A stretch of 64,000 nt of DNA from Pseudomonas sp. GD03944. Its GTDB lineage: Bacteria; Pseudomonadota; Gammaproteobacteria; Pseudomonadales; Pseudomonadaceae. Shown in pieces: positions 16,642 through 24,407 of the stretch. Position 1 is the first letter of the stretch; each line of letters starts with the position of its first letter. The notes under the pieces are model-generated. The model saw only the letters and a list, made by a program, of their open reading frames with translations, made no database searches and was not told where the DNA came from. A program made the position numbers and the translations under genes. The stretch lies in the NCBI RefSeq assembly GCF_029839275.1, contig NZ_JAOCAH010000001.1:558001-622000 (forward strand), given 5' to 3'.

Positions 16642-16965
16642 ATGAAACGCCAACTCATCCTCAGCGTTGCTTTCACCGTACTGGCCGCCAACGTATTCGC
16701 TGCCTCTTCCGCTCAACCTGTCGTTGTCGAAGGCGGTGCTGATCGCCTGATCGAAAGCCGTGTTGCTGAAGGTGGCTCGGATCGCCTGATCGAAAACCGT
16801 GTCGCTGAAGGTGGCTCGGACCGCCTGATCGAGAACCGCGTCGCTGAAGGTGGCTCGGACCGCCTGATCGAAAACCGCGTCGCTGAAGGTGGCTCGGACC
16901 GCCTGATCGAAAACCGCGTCGCTGAAGGTGGTTCGGATCGCCTGATCGAAAGCCGTGTTGCCTGA
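16642..16965 (+). CDS. Exported tandem-repeat protein, 6 x 13 residues
   Basis: 107 residues: a signal peptide (MKRQLILSVAFTVLAANVFA, cleaved after VFA), a 7-residue spacer and six head-to-tail copies of VAEGGSDRLIENR, ending VA. Units are encoded by 39-bp repeats with silent third-base differences, so the amino-acid sequence is under selection. There are no cysteines. Each unit ends in Arg, so trypsin-like cleavage would release identical 13-mers. Some Pseudomonas genomes label similar proteins 'phage infection protein', which I recall but cannot verify, and I know no demonstrated function. A strong terminator follows. A 12-unit paralogue is at 18206. Confidence 0.8.
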   Translation: MKRQLILSVAFTVLAANVFAASSAQPVVVEGGADRLIESRVAEGGSDRLIENRVAEGGSDRLIENRVAEGGSDRLIENRVAEGGSDRLIENRVAEGGSDRLIESRVA

Positions 16966-17021
16966 GAACGTACCGACCCGTGATAGAGACTTCAGCATGA
17001 TCCCAGCGCAGTGGCTGACAT

Positions 17022-17053
17022 AAAAAAACCGGCTTATTCAGCCGGTTTTTTTA
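17022..17053 (+). terminator. Rho-independent terminator of the 6-unit repeat gene
   Basis: AAAAAAACCGGCT, a short loop TATTC, and AGCCGGTTTTTTT make a strong symmetric hairpin with T- and A-runs on both sides, able to act on both strands. Confidence 0.9.
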
Positions 17054-17062
17054 TGTCCCGCC

Positions 17063-17095
17063 CGTAGGATGGGTTGAGCGAAGCGATACCCATCG
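17063..17095. repeat. GTAGGATGGGT-type palindromic repeat, second copy
   Basis: GTAGGATGGGTTGAGCGAAG followed by CGATACCCATCGCTG; a close relative of 4771-4806. Confidence 0.6.
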
Positions 17096-17119
17096 CTGCC
17101 CTCACGACCTGCAACGCCG

Positions 17120-17581
17120 TCAGACGTAGATACTTACCCCGCCCTTCTCTTGCAGCCACTGGCGGTAGGTTTCCAGCGAGTCGGTTTCCTTGCCTTGGTT
17201 GGTACCGGTGAAGTTGACCTTCTTGTCCAACCCCAGGTCGATCAGTTCCTGCACCTGCCCCAACAGCTTGTTGGCTTCGTCGCGGTCCAGGCTGGCCACG
17301 TCCGGCAGGGGGATGGTCAGGGTCGTGTTTTCCGTTTCCGGCTTCGGTTTTGGCACGACGCCAGACGACGCCGCTGGCGCGCTGCCGCCGTGCAGGGCGC
17401 GCAACAGGCCACCTTCGCTGCGCGCAACCACCTGACTGGCGTAGCGGCGCAGCTCGGCAATGGGGTCGCGGCTGGCCTCGCTGCCGCTGCTGCCACCGGC
17501 GTTGGCGTTCGCCGCCTGGGCATTCGCCTGGCTGGAGTAGTAGCTGACCATGGCGGGCATGCTGTTGTTGATGCTGGTCAT
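17120..17581 (-). CDS. Small protein of unknown function between the two repeat genes
   Basis: 153 residues starting MTSINNSMPAMVSYYSSQANAQ, with GGAGG before the ATG. No signal peptide or membrane segment. The N-terminal 60 residues are Ala/Asn/Ser-rich and likely disordered; after a PKPKPE linker comes a compact part, LPDVASLDRDEANKLLGQVQELIDLGLDKKVNF. The Ser/Ala-rich start, lack of a signal and KLLGQVQELIDLG helix are not diagnostic. It sits antisense between the duplicated blocks and may be unrelated to them. Confidence 0.65.
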   Translation of the reverse strand: MTSINNSMPAMVSYYSSQANAQAANANAGGSSGSEASRDPIAELRRYASQVVARSEGGLLRALHGGSAPAASSGVVPKPKPETENTTLTIPLPDVASLDRDEANKLLGQVQELIDLGLDKKVNFTGTNQGKETDSLETYRQWLQEKGGVSIYV

Positions 17582-18205
17582 GAGGTGCCTCCTGGCAAAG
17601 TCATGCCCCTGCGTAGCAGGATATGGGCCAGCTTCTGCAGCCCAGTAGTTACGGGGCTTTCAGCACACATGGGCGGCATCAGGTTGCCACCTGGGGCAAG
17701 GCGTTGCCGGTCAAGAGCGGGAAGAGCCGCGTGGGCGAAGAGCTCGCGGACAAGTCCGCTCCTACAAAAGCGACCACGCCCCACTGCAGGAGAGGCCTTG
17801 GCCTCGGCTTGATCATTCCCACGCTCCGCGTGGGAATGCATCCTCGGACGCTCTGCTTCCGCTACGGAATGTCGGTTGCCAGATCTACCGCTGGTGACGC
17901 AGAGCGTCACGGGATTCTGGCTACCACGCGGAGCGTGGGAGCCATCAGCTATCCGCCACTCCGTCATCTGATCGTTCCCACGCTCCGCGTGGGAACGCAG
18001 CCCCGGACGCTCCGCGTCCGCTACGCACTGCAGGCTTCCAGCACCTTCATGTAAAGGTTCAATAGACAAAGAACCCCGCACTAGAGCCTCCCGACCAACC
18101 ATCTCCAGCGTCGATGTTTACCATCATCTCAATGAAGTTCTCTTAAAAATCCACACCCGTAACATCTGCTCCATACCAACTCACAACACCCCGGAGCACA
18201 CCATC
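17582..18205. repeat. Repeat-filled leader region B of the duplicated locus
   Basis: No gene. From about 17740 it repeats region A: GAGCTCGCGGACAAGTCCGC palindrome, double palindromes at 17814-17862 and 17973-18020, a reversed element near 17905-17940, then the same promoter-proximal sequence (GAAGTTCTCTTAAAAATCCAC and CTGCTCCATACCAAC) before the ATG. The part before 17740 shows nothing recognisable. Confidence 0.75.
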
Positions 18206-18763
18206 ATGAAACGCCAACTCATCCTCAGCGTTGCTTTCTCCGTACTGGCCGCCAACGTATTCGCTGCCTCTTCCGCCCAACCTGTCGTCGCCGAAGGCGG
18301 TGCTGATCGCCTGATCGAAAGTCGCATTGCCGAAGGTGGCTCGGACCGCCTGATCGAAAACCGCGTTGCCGAAGGTGGTTCCGACCGTCTGAACGAAAAC
18401 CGCGTTGCCGAAGGTGGTTCCGACCGCCTGATCGAGAATCGCGTCGCTGAAGGTGGCTCGGATCGTCTGATCGAAAATCGCGTCGCCGAAGGTGGCTCGG
18501 ATCGCCTGATCGAAAATCGCGTCGCCGAAGGTGGCTCGGATCGCCTGATCGAAAACCGCGTTGCCGAAGGTGGCTCGGACCGTCTGATCGAGAACCGCGT
18601 TGCCGAAGGTGGTTCCGATCGCCTGATCGAGAATCGCGTAGCTGAAGGTGGTTCCGACCGTCTGATCGAGAATCGCGTAGCCGAAGGTGGTTCCGACCGT
18701 CTGATCGAGAATCGCGTTGCCGAAGGTGGCTCGGATCGTCTGATCGAAAGCCGTGTTGCCTGA
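18206..18763 (+). CDS. Exported tandem-repeat protein, 12 x 13 residues
   Basis: 185 residues with the same signal peptide as the gene at 16642 (one Thr to Ser change), the same spacer and 12 copies of the 13-residue unit. Nearly all units read VAEGGSDRLIENR; exceptions are Ala for Ser in unit 1, Ile at the start of unit 2 and Asn for Ile in unit 3. First and last units keep ESR in both paralogues, so expansion happened inside the array. Silent differences between units are many, against a very recent slippage event. Role unknown: secreted signal peptide precursor, adhesin or periplasmic decoy are all possible. Confidence 0.8.
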   Translation: MKRQLILSVAFSVLAANVFAASSAQPVVAEGGADRLIESRIAEGGSDRLIENRVAEGGSDRLNENRVAEGGSDRLIENRVAEGGSDRLIENRVAEGGSDRLIENRVAEGGSDRLIENRVAEGGSDRLIENRVAEGGSDRLIENRVAEGGSDRLIENRVAEGGSDRLIENRVAEGGSDRLIESRVA

Positions 18764-18820
18764 GACCTCACCGACCACGTGATCGAGACTTCAGCATGAC
18801 CCCAGCGCAGTTGCTGACAT

Positions 18821-18851
18821 AAAAAAGCCGGCCCACTCAGCCGGCTTTTTT
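18821..18851 (+). terminator. Rho-independent terminator of the 12-unit repeat gene
   Basis: AAAAAAGCCGGC, loop CCACTCA, GCCGGCTTTTTT, preceded by the same GACTTCAGCATGA and CCCAGCGCAG segments that follow the first copy, so the duplication reaches through the terminator. Confidence 0.9.
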
Positions 18852-18873
18852 ATGCCTGCAGCATTCAGCAGCC

Positions 18874-18903
18874 CGTAGGGTGGACAACGCGAAGCGTGTC
18901 CAC
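18874..18903. repeat. GTAGGGTGGAC-type palindromic repeat
   Basis: GTAGGGTGGACAACGCGAAGC continues into GTGTCCACC. A near-identical copy lies at 23560-23588. Confidence 0.6.
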
Positions 18904-18939
18904 CGGCACTCGCGGTTGTTCGAGCCCCTACCGGCCGCC

Positions 18940-19785
18940 TTATGGCATGCCGAACATGGCCGTCCAGTAGATGCCGGCATCGCTCTTGGGGTCGGTGGCG
19001 TAGGCGGCGCCCAGTTCGGTGAACTGGGGGTTCATCAGGTTGGCGCAATGACCGGGGCTGGCCAGCCAGCCGTCGACCACCTTGTCGGAAGCGTCCAGTC
19101 CAGCGGCGATGTTCTCGCCGATACGCTGCCCCACATAGCCCGCCAGTTCGGCCCGGTCCCCCGGGGTGCGGCCGTCGGCGTCCTGGTGGCCGAAGAAGTT
19201 GCCGTTGGCCATGGCCCGGCTGTGGACTTCGGCAGTGCCGCCCAGGGTGGCGTTCCAGGTCAGGGGGGCAGCGGCCGAGAAGGATTGGTTGCCGCATTGC
19301 CGCGCCTGGGCGCGCACGGCGTTGATCCGTTCGAGCAGCTTCTGCCCTTCCGCCTGCCCGTCGCCCAGGCGACCCACCATCAGCGGGCGCGCCAGCACGA
19401 TGCGCCAGTCGCGAACGTTGCGGCTGATGCCGATGTCGACGAACTGCGGGTCGAGCACCACCTGGCAGAAGCTTTCACGCAGCACCTGTATCGCGGCCGT
19501 GGCATCACGCGGGCCGGACAGGCGGATCGCCTGAACGTTGACCATCGGGTACCCCGTGGCACTCAGCGCCTCCTGCAACCCCGGGCCTTCCACCGGCAGA
19601 GCCAGGCGGGAATCGGGCGTCAGGGGCGGCAGTTCCTCGGAGGCCTGGGCCCCGCAACGCTGCACCTCGCTGCGGTAGGTATTGATCGCCTCGACCAGCA
19701 GCGCCTCTTCACTGGCGCTGGCCAACGCGGCCGACAGTGCCAACGGCAACACCACCAGGCGGACGAGCCAGGTTCTGACGCCCAT
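18940..19785 (-). CDS. Secreted CAP (SCP/PR-1-like) domain protein
   Basis: 281 residues from MGVRTWLVRLVVLPLALS, a signal peptide ending near ASA; GGAG stands 8 bases upstream. The C-terminal half is a CAP domain: LLERINAVRAQAR, EVHSRAMANGNFFGHQ (metal-binding His), RIGENIAAG, VVDGWLASPGHCANLMNP and FTELGAAY. The N-terminal part (30-150) contains a second EAINTYRSEVQRCG start that mimics a CAP helix, so an eroded first CAP repeat is possible. Bacterial CAP proteins are extracytoplasmic, with mostly unknown roles. Confidence 0.85.
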   Translation of the reverse strand: MGVRTWLVRLVVLPLALSAALASASEEALLVEAINTYRSEVQRCGAQASEELPPLTPDSRLALPVEGPGLQEALSATGYPMVNVQAIRLSGPRDATAAIQVLRESFCQVVLDPQFVDIGISRNVRDWRIVLARPLMVGRLGDGQAEGQKLLERINAVRAQARQCGNQSFSAAAPLTWNATLGGTAEVHSRAMANGNFFGHQDADGRTPGDRAELAGYVGQRIGENIAAGLDASDKVVDGWLASPGHCANLMNPQFTELGAAYATDPKSDAGIYWTAMFGMP

Positions 19786-19956
19786 GGAAATCTCCTTCAT
19801 CCTCGCGGTTCCTCATGCTGAGTGCTCGGGCAATGGACAACGTCGGCCATCGAAAGTCGCGTGCGGCCCTGTCTCCAGGCCGTTATCCGATGCCTTACAC
19901 AATAGCGGCCTTGTGCTAGCATCGCGCGCCCTCCCACCACTCCCGAAAGGACTCAC

Positions 19957-20505
19957 ATGCTCAAGCACCTCGTGCCGCTCGCCATCATAACCCTCGTTCT
20001 GCAAGGCTGCGGCGTCGCCATGCCGCGCTACGAACCGAATTTCGACAACGTCCAGATGCTGAAAAAGGAAGCGCCGCTGGCCAAGCTCGCGTCGCCAAGC
20101 GTCACGGCCGACAAGGGCCAGGATTCGGTGTCCACCCGCAACAACCCGCTGCGCAGCCCTGAAGGTTCGCTGAGCAAACATGTGCAGAAAGCCCTGGCGG
20201 ACGAACTGCGCCTGGCCGGCCTGCTCGATCCCAACGCCTCGCGCCACCTGGACGTGCGCCTGCGCCAGAACCGCCTGAGCGCCGGCATGGCCACGGGGGA
20301 TGGCGAGATCGCCGCCGAATTCAACCTGCGCGATGGCAACACCTCGCTCTATAACAGCCGCAAGACCGTGACACATGTCTGGGACAGCAGCTTCATGGGG
20401 GCTGTGGCAATCCCGGCAGCCGCCAACGCCTACAACCCGCTGGTGCGCAAGCTGCTGGCAGAGCTGTACAGCGACCCGGCGTTCATTCGGGCCATGCAGC
20501 AGTAA
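19957..20505 (+). CDS. Predicted lipoprotein, unknown function
   Basis: 182 residues with lipobox VLQGC at 14-18. GAAAGGA lies just upstream of the ATG. The mature part has LSKHVQKALADELRLAGLL and LDVRLRQNRLSAG, a layout like outer-membrane lipoproteins with a YajG-type fold, and a C-terminal helix, RKLLAELYSDPAFIRAM. It converges on another lipoprotein gene; the shared 39-base gap contains a perfect hairpin. Confidence 0.72.
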   Translation: MLKHLVPLAIITLVLQGCGVAMPRYEPNFDNVQMLKKEAPLAKLASPSVTADKGQDSVSTRNNPLRSPEGSLSKHVQKALADELRLAGLLDPNASRHLDVRLRQNRLSAGMATGDGEIAAEFNLRDGNTSLYNSRKTVTHVWDSSFMGAVAIPAAANAYNPLVRKLLAELYSDPAFIRAMQQ

Positions 20506-20516
20506 CCGGAGAAAGA

Positions 20517-20538
20517 TGGCGCGCCGTGCGGCGCGCCA
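20517..20538. terminator. Hairpin between convergent lipoprotein genes
   Basis: TGGCGCGCC, loop GTGC, GGCGCGCCA: a perfect 9-bp stem between two convergent stops. There is no T-run, so it is a weak or factor-assisted terminator, or simply an mRNA-protecting hairpin for both transcripts. Confidence 0.5.
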
Positions 20539-20544
20539 GTCTGA

Positions 20545-21174
20545 TCAACCGCGTGGCGGTTGTACGCCTTGCGCGTAGTGCAGGACCTGCTTGTCCAACA
20601 ACTGCTTGAGCAACGCGTTGAACTGACGGCGGAAGCTGTCCTTGACTGCGTCGGCCGGGGTGTAGGCCATCATCGGGATGAACACCAGGCCGATCCAGGT
20701 GCGCACCGACTCATTGTTCTGCCCGCTCTGCAGCGGCTTGCCCTCACCATCCAGCACTTGCAGGGTCATGGTGTACTCATCCTTGCCGGTGGCCGGGATG
20801 ATCAGCAGGGTGAAGCCCGAGATGAAACCACCGACTGCGGCCGCCGCGGACGAACCGCCGTTGTACACGTCCAGCTTGAGGGTGTAGTCACCCGGCTGCT
20901 TCTGGAATTCGTCCAGGGTGTAGCGGCTGAACATCCCCGATTCACGCAGCGACGCTTCGAGCTGTGGCTTGAGCAGATCGCGTGCTTGCGGCATCTCCAC
21001 GGCCTTGGCGCTGCCGGCTTCACCCTGGTAGAAGGTGAAATCGACGAACACACCGGGGCGTTCCTTGTAAGCGGCCATCGACGGCAAGGTGGTTTCCGGC
21101 ACCTGATCACCCGGGAAACTGGCACAACCGGCAAGCGTCAGAACCAACGCGATGCCCAACATCTTCAACTTCAT
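20545..21174 (-). CDS. Predicted lipoprotein, unknown function
   Basis: 209 residues with lipobox LAGC at 14-17. The mature part includes GVFVDFTFYQGE, YTLKLDVYNGGSSAAAAVGGFISGFTLLIIPATG (a glycine-rich hydrophobic stretch near the middle) and FRRQFNALLKQLLDK. A hydrophobic internal segment in a lipoprotein recalls outer-membrane assembly or efflux-related lipoproteins, but I cannot name a family. Overall layout (conserved DAVKDSFRRQF near the end) suggests a widespread Pseudomonas conserved hypothetical. Confidence 0.72.
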   Translation of the reverse strand: MKLKMLGIALVLTLAGCASFPGDQVPETTLPSMAAYKERPGVFVDFTFYQGEAGSAKAVEMPQARDLLKPQLEASLRESGMFSRYTLDEFQKQPGDYTLKLDVYNGGSSAAAAVGGFISGFTLLIIPATGKDEYTMTLQVLDGEGKPLQSGQNNESVRTWIGLVFIPMMAYTPADAVKDSFRRQFNALLKQLLDKQVLHYAQGVQPPRG

Positions 21175-21352
21175 ACGGACTCATCCTTGTTTACGAGAAC
21201 GCCACCCTCGCGGCGGCGGGCGACACTCTATGCAAAGCGTCGCGCCATGGCAATTTGCCTCTATCTATTGATAGAGCGCCCCGTCGCTTGCCAGCTCTCA
21301 CCCGCCTTTGTAGGGTGAACGGCACCACTGCCCGCCAAGGACCCTCGCGCCC

Positions 21353-22324
21353 ATGAAGTTCGATACCGCCTACTGCATCAGCCTCGACGACAAGCTGTCG
21401 ATCTATGACGTACGCGACCTGAACTTCGACGAAACGGTGGCCTTCGATTCGGACCACGAATACTTCCTCTGCCCGCATGATGCCTGCCGCGCCGCCTTTG
21501 CCGACGAGAACAAGCTGGGCACCTTCAACGCCAAGAACGTCAGCTACATCCGTACCCCGCACTTCAAGGACCTGCCCAGCACCCAGCACATCGTCGGCTG
21601 CCCCTACGGCAATACCCGTGTGTCCGCCACCGGGTTGCCGGAACAGGGCGCCGAGGCGGAGGTCGAGCGCGAGGAGCACTTTCCCAGCGAGTTGCTGCTG
21701 ACCCGTCGCCAGTACGTGCGCAACCCCGTGAGCACCGCAGCCGCCCAGGACCTGCCGCCGCTGACTCCGCCCGCCCCGAGCACCACCCCGCCCGCGCCCC
21801 GGGCCACCGCCAGTACGCCGCTGGACAAGACCAGCGTGTTCGCCCACCCGGTCGAGTGCTTCGTCTCCAACTACGACGACAAGGAGCGCCTCAAGCGCAT
21901 GCCGCTGAAGATCGGCGAGCAGACCGCGCCCTACTCCGGGTTCTTCAAGAAGATCGAGTACCTGCAGGACAACAAGGGGCTGATCTACTGGGGCAAGGTC
22001 AAGGAAATAAAGGATTACACCCACAGCTTTCGCGTGGATTTCGAGAAGAAGGTCTGGTTCGAGGGCAGGCCGTATTCGGTCAACGTCTACCTGAGCAAGC
22101 AACTGATCGAGGGTTACCGCAAGCGCAAGGCGTTCATGGAGGAAATCCGCCTGGCGATCGCCAACGAGCGGCAGCTGTACTGCTTCTTCTACGGCGTCAC
22201 CCCGGCCCTGAAGCAGGTGCCGAGCAAGAAGGACCCGAGCAAGACTTTCGGCGTGTTCAGTGCAGACATCCCCAACCTGGACCATTTCCTCATCCGCGAG
22301 GCGCCGGGGCTGGATGAGAAGTAG
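21353..22324 (+). CDS. Two-part protein of unknown function with Cys/His cluster
   Basis: 323 residues, no signal peptide. The N-terminal 85 residues hold FLCPHDACRAAF and HIVGCPYG, a Cys/His set that could bind zinc, resembling competence-like or restriction-associated Cys clusters. A Pro/Ala-rich linker (PPLTPPAPSTTPPAPRATAS) spans about 140-165. The C-terminal domain includes YSGFFKKIEYLQDNKGLIYWGKVKEIKDYTHSFRVDFEK and VYLSKQLIEGYRKRKAFMEE. No catalytic motif is visible. It is single, in an otherwise ordinary region. Function cannot be assigned. Confidence 0.65.
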   Translation: MKFDTAYCISLDDKLSIYDVRDLNFDETVAFDSDHEYFLCPHDACRAAFADENKLGTFNAKNVSYIRTPHFKDLPSTQHIVGCPYGNTRVSATGLPEQGAEAEVEREEHFPSELLLTRRQYVRNPVSTAAAQDLPPLTPPAPSTTPPAPRATASTPLDKTSVFAHPVECFVSNYDDKERLKRMPLKIGEQTAPYSGFFKKIEYLQDNKGLIYWGKVKEIKDYTHSFRVDFEKKVWFEGRPYSVNVYLSKQLIEGYRKRKAFMEEIRLAIANERQLYCFFYGVTPALKQVPSKKDPSKTFGVFSADIPNLDHFLIREAPGLDEK

Positions 22325-22415
22325 CCGCTGCGCATGAATAACGAGGCCATCAGGGAACCTTCGGCCCGCTGACGGCACTAATCTCGCACCGTTTTCCCCC
22401 ACCGGACCTGCCACC

Positions 22416-22715
22416 ATGCACACCCTTCTTCGCCTGTTCCTGCTGGGCTCCATCGCCCTGTCCCTGTCGGCCTGCTTCAAGGATGACGCGCAGAACACCC
22501 AGAGCAACCTGTGTACCTTCAACACCGACCCGCAGGCCGAACGCTGCAAGGCCGGGCAGATGGCCTGGTTCCGCCCGGACGACGGCCAGCTGATCAGCGA
22601 GCAGATGGCCCTGAGCGTGGCCGCCGCCTACTGCGACTTCAACCACCCGGTGATGCACAACCGCGCCGGCGTGCTCTGCGTGTTCACCGACCAGCGCCTG
22701 CACACGGTCAAGTAA
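22416..22715 (+). CDS. Small predicted lipoprotein
   Basis: 99 residues with lipobox LSAC at 17-20 (signal MHTLLRLFLLGSIALSLSAC). The mature protein has four further Cys (LCTF, RCKA, YCDF, LCVF), enough for two disulfides. Unknown function; a standalone gene. Confidence 0.68.
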   Translation: MHTLLRLFLLGSIALSLSACFKDDAQNTQSNLCTFNTDPQAERCKAGQMAWFRPDDGQLISEQMALSVAAAYCDFNHPVMHNRAGVLCVFTDQRLHTVK

Positions 22716-22933
22716 GACCGCCCTGCCTCACCCGTGGCGCTCTGCTGAAAGGCAGGGCGCCAGCGTCCGTCGCGGCTGAAGCCCCTCCCACGGACAGTCG
22801 CCAGCCCAAGCACCGTCAAACGCGCCCACGAACTCAACCCCGCGAGCACGGTCATTAGTGAAAGCACCGCCGTTGGCGGGCAGCATCCGCCAATGGCCGG
22901 CCCAGACACGGTTAACCCTGTGGAGGACGCGCC

Positions 22934-23299
22934 ATGTTCCAGGTTATGCGTAACGGCAACGACCGTATCGATGTGGAAATGTCCGGCCAGCTCGACAGCA
23001 ACGAGATGCGGGCCGCGCTGGATGAGCTGAGTCAGAAGTCGGAAGGGATCGCCCACGGCCGCCTGTTCTGCCGGGCCCACGACATCCACCTGCCGACCCT
23101 CGCCACCATGGGCATCGAAGTCTCGCGCCTGCCGAAGATGTTCACCTTCGTCCGGCGTTTCGAGCGCATGGCCGTGGTCGCCGACCAGGGCTGGGTACGC
23201 AAGACCAGCGAAATCGAAGGCGCGCTGATCCCCGGCCTGACTATCAAGGCCTTCGACCCGAAGCAGGTGGTGGAGGCGGAGCGGTGGTTGTACCAGTGA
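22934..23299 (+). CDS. SpoIIAA/STAS-like protein
   Basis: 121 residues, typical of the SpoIIAA-like (PF11964) family: an N-terminal strand IDVEMSGQLDSNEMRAALDEL, a central basic segment, FVRRFERMAVVADQGWVRK, and a final KAFDPKQVVEAERWL helix. This is the diagnostic layout of the family. These proteins adopt a STAS fold, but a phosphorylatable serine partner system is not seen here. Confidence 0.8.
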   Translation: MFQVMRNGNDRIDVEMSGQLDSNEMRAALDELSQKSEGIAHGRLFCRAHDIHLPTLATMGIEVSRLPKMFTFVRRFERMAVVADQGWVRKTSEIEGALIPGLTIKAFDPKQVVEAERWLYQ

Positions 23300-23599
23300 G
23301 GGCAACGGGCCTGTGCGGTCGACCTCGGCTCACAGGCTGAAACCACATGCACCGTTGGGACGCGGAGCGTCCCGGGAGGCATTCCCACGCGGAGCATGGG
23401 AACGATCGGTGCCGCCCCGCCCCCTGTTGGAGCGGACTCGTCCGCGAGCTTTTTAGCCACCGAACGCAGATCGTTCCGGCGGCATCCCCACGCGGAGTAT
23501 AGGAACGATCGGTGCCGCACCGCCTCTTGTAGGAGCGGACTCGTCCGCGAGCTTCTGCCGTAGGGTGGACAGCACGAAGCGTGTCCACCTGCGCCAGCC
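23300..23599. repeat. Intergenic repeat cluster
   Basis: No gene. It holds a reversed double palindrome (GGGACGCGGAGCGTCCC and TTCCCACGCGGAGCATGGGAA, about 23356-23408), two copies of GGAGCGGACTCGTCCGCGAGCT (about 23425 and 23531), a decayed copy near 23480, and GTAGGGTGGAC...GTCCACC at 23560-23588. Confidence 0.75.
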
Positions 23600-23941
23600 T
23601 CACCCCAACTGATCGACCATCACGGCGTTGGTGTACACCAGGCTGCCGTCACTGGCGCGATGGCCGACGAGGTGGAACTGCCCGCGCATGTCTTCGCCGC
23701 CGCGGTACACACGGATCTTGCAATCGGACAGCGGGCCGCATTCCGGCGGGGTGCTCAGTTCGATTTCCTCGGCGTCGACGTCCACCATGATTTCGGTTTC
23801 ATCGCTGCTGGCCAGGCGTTCCTCGGCCTCTTCCAGGCGCCGGTGATGACGCTCGTTGAGGTGGAAGCTGAAGGTGCCCATCGGGCTGGATTTGGTAGCG
23901 CCGATGCTTTTGCACCAACCCTCGGCAGTCACATTGTTCAT
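23600..23941 (-). CDS. Small cytoplasmic protein of unknown function
   Basis: 113 residues from MNNVTAEGWCKSIGATKSS, with GGAGG 9 bases upstream. No signal peptide. An acidic central segment (ETEIMVDVDAEEIELSTPPECGPLSDCKIRVYRG) and ends in GSLVYTNAVMVDQLG. Longer in-frame upstream sequence is rejected because it lacks a ribosome site. Family not recognised. Confidence 0.7.
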   Translation of the reverse strand: MNNVTAEGWCKSIGATKSSPMGTFSFHLNERHHRRLEEAEERLASSDETEIMVDVDAEEIELSTPPECGPLSDCKIRVYRGGEDMRGQFHLVGHRASDGSLVYTNAVMVDQLG

Positions 23942-24012
23942 GGCAAGACCTCCTGAGTGTTTTGCCGGCTGAATGTGCCGTTGCCCAGGGTTAGACCCAG
24001 CGCAGCGGCACT

Positions 24013-24279
24013 TTACTCCCCGCTGCGTACCGTCAGGCGCACCAGCACCATGACCAACGGACGAACGAACATCACGCAGCAGAAGGCCACCGGCATCGCC
24101 AGCTGGTACGCCGTGAGCACCCGCAGCACGTAACCGTCGGCAAAACCGGTGTTGGCGGCGGTGATCACCAGGCACATCAGGAACGCCATGATCCCGGACA
24201 TGAAAAACGCGAAGATCACCGGGGTCAGGCGGGGCGACAGTTTCCAGCTGGAACGCGTGGTGTTAGAAATCTCAGGCAT
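24013..24279 (-). CDS. DUF2798 membrane protein
   Basis: 88 residues, two membrane helices: TPVIFAFFMSGIMAFLMCLVITAAN and AYQLAMPVAFCCVMFVRPLVMVLV. The layout (RLTP.IFAF.MS..MAF.M start) is that of DUF2798 proteins. These genes commonly stand next to LysR-type regulators, as here, where a LysR gene is divergent and 130 bases away. Confidence 0.78.
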   Translation of the reverse strand: MPEISNTTRSSWKLSPRLTPVIFAFFMSGIMAFLMCLVITAANTGFADGYVLRVLTAYQLAMPVAFCCVMFVRPLVMVLVRLTVRSGE

Positions 24280-24407
24280 CAGGCAATCCCATCAAATGAA
24301 CAGAAGCCACGACTGTAGCGGCGCACCCGTTGCCGCAGTAGAGGCCTGCGGCTATGTTGAGCCACAATCAAAACTTACGAATAGCTCAGCCATTAGAAAC
24401 CCTATCC

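Noticed and set aside
16730..18760. Possible CRISPR arrays in the 39-bp repeats
   Set aside because: There are no spacers; units are directly joined, 39 bp is a multiple of three and the frame is a clean coding sequence with signal peptide. No cas genes are present.
18143..18778. Antisense repeat proteins across the 12-unit gene (RSEPPSATRFSI and ATFGNAVFDQ units)
   Set aside because: These are the same 39-bp DNA repeats read on the other strand; no ribosome site or signal peptide, and silent differences fit the plus-strand frame.
23600..24175. Longer form of the small protein starting at 24175
   Set aside because: The extra N-terminal part is Arg/Gly-rich with no ribosome site and covers the region before a good GGAGG-ATG at 23941.
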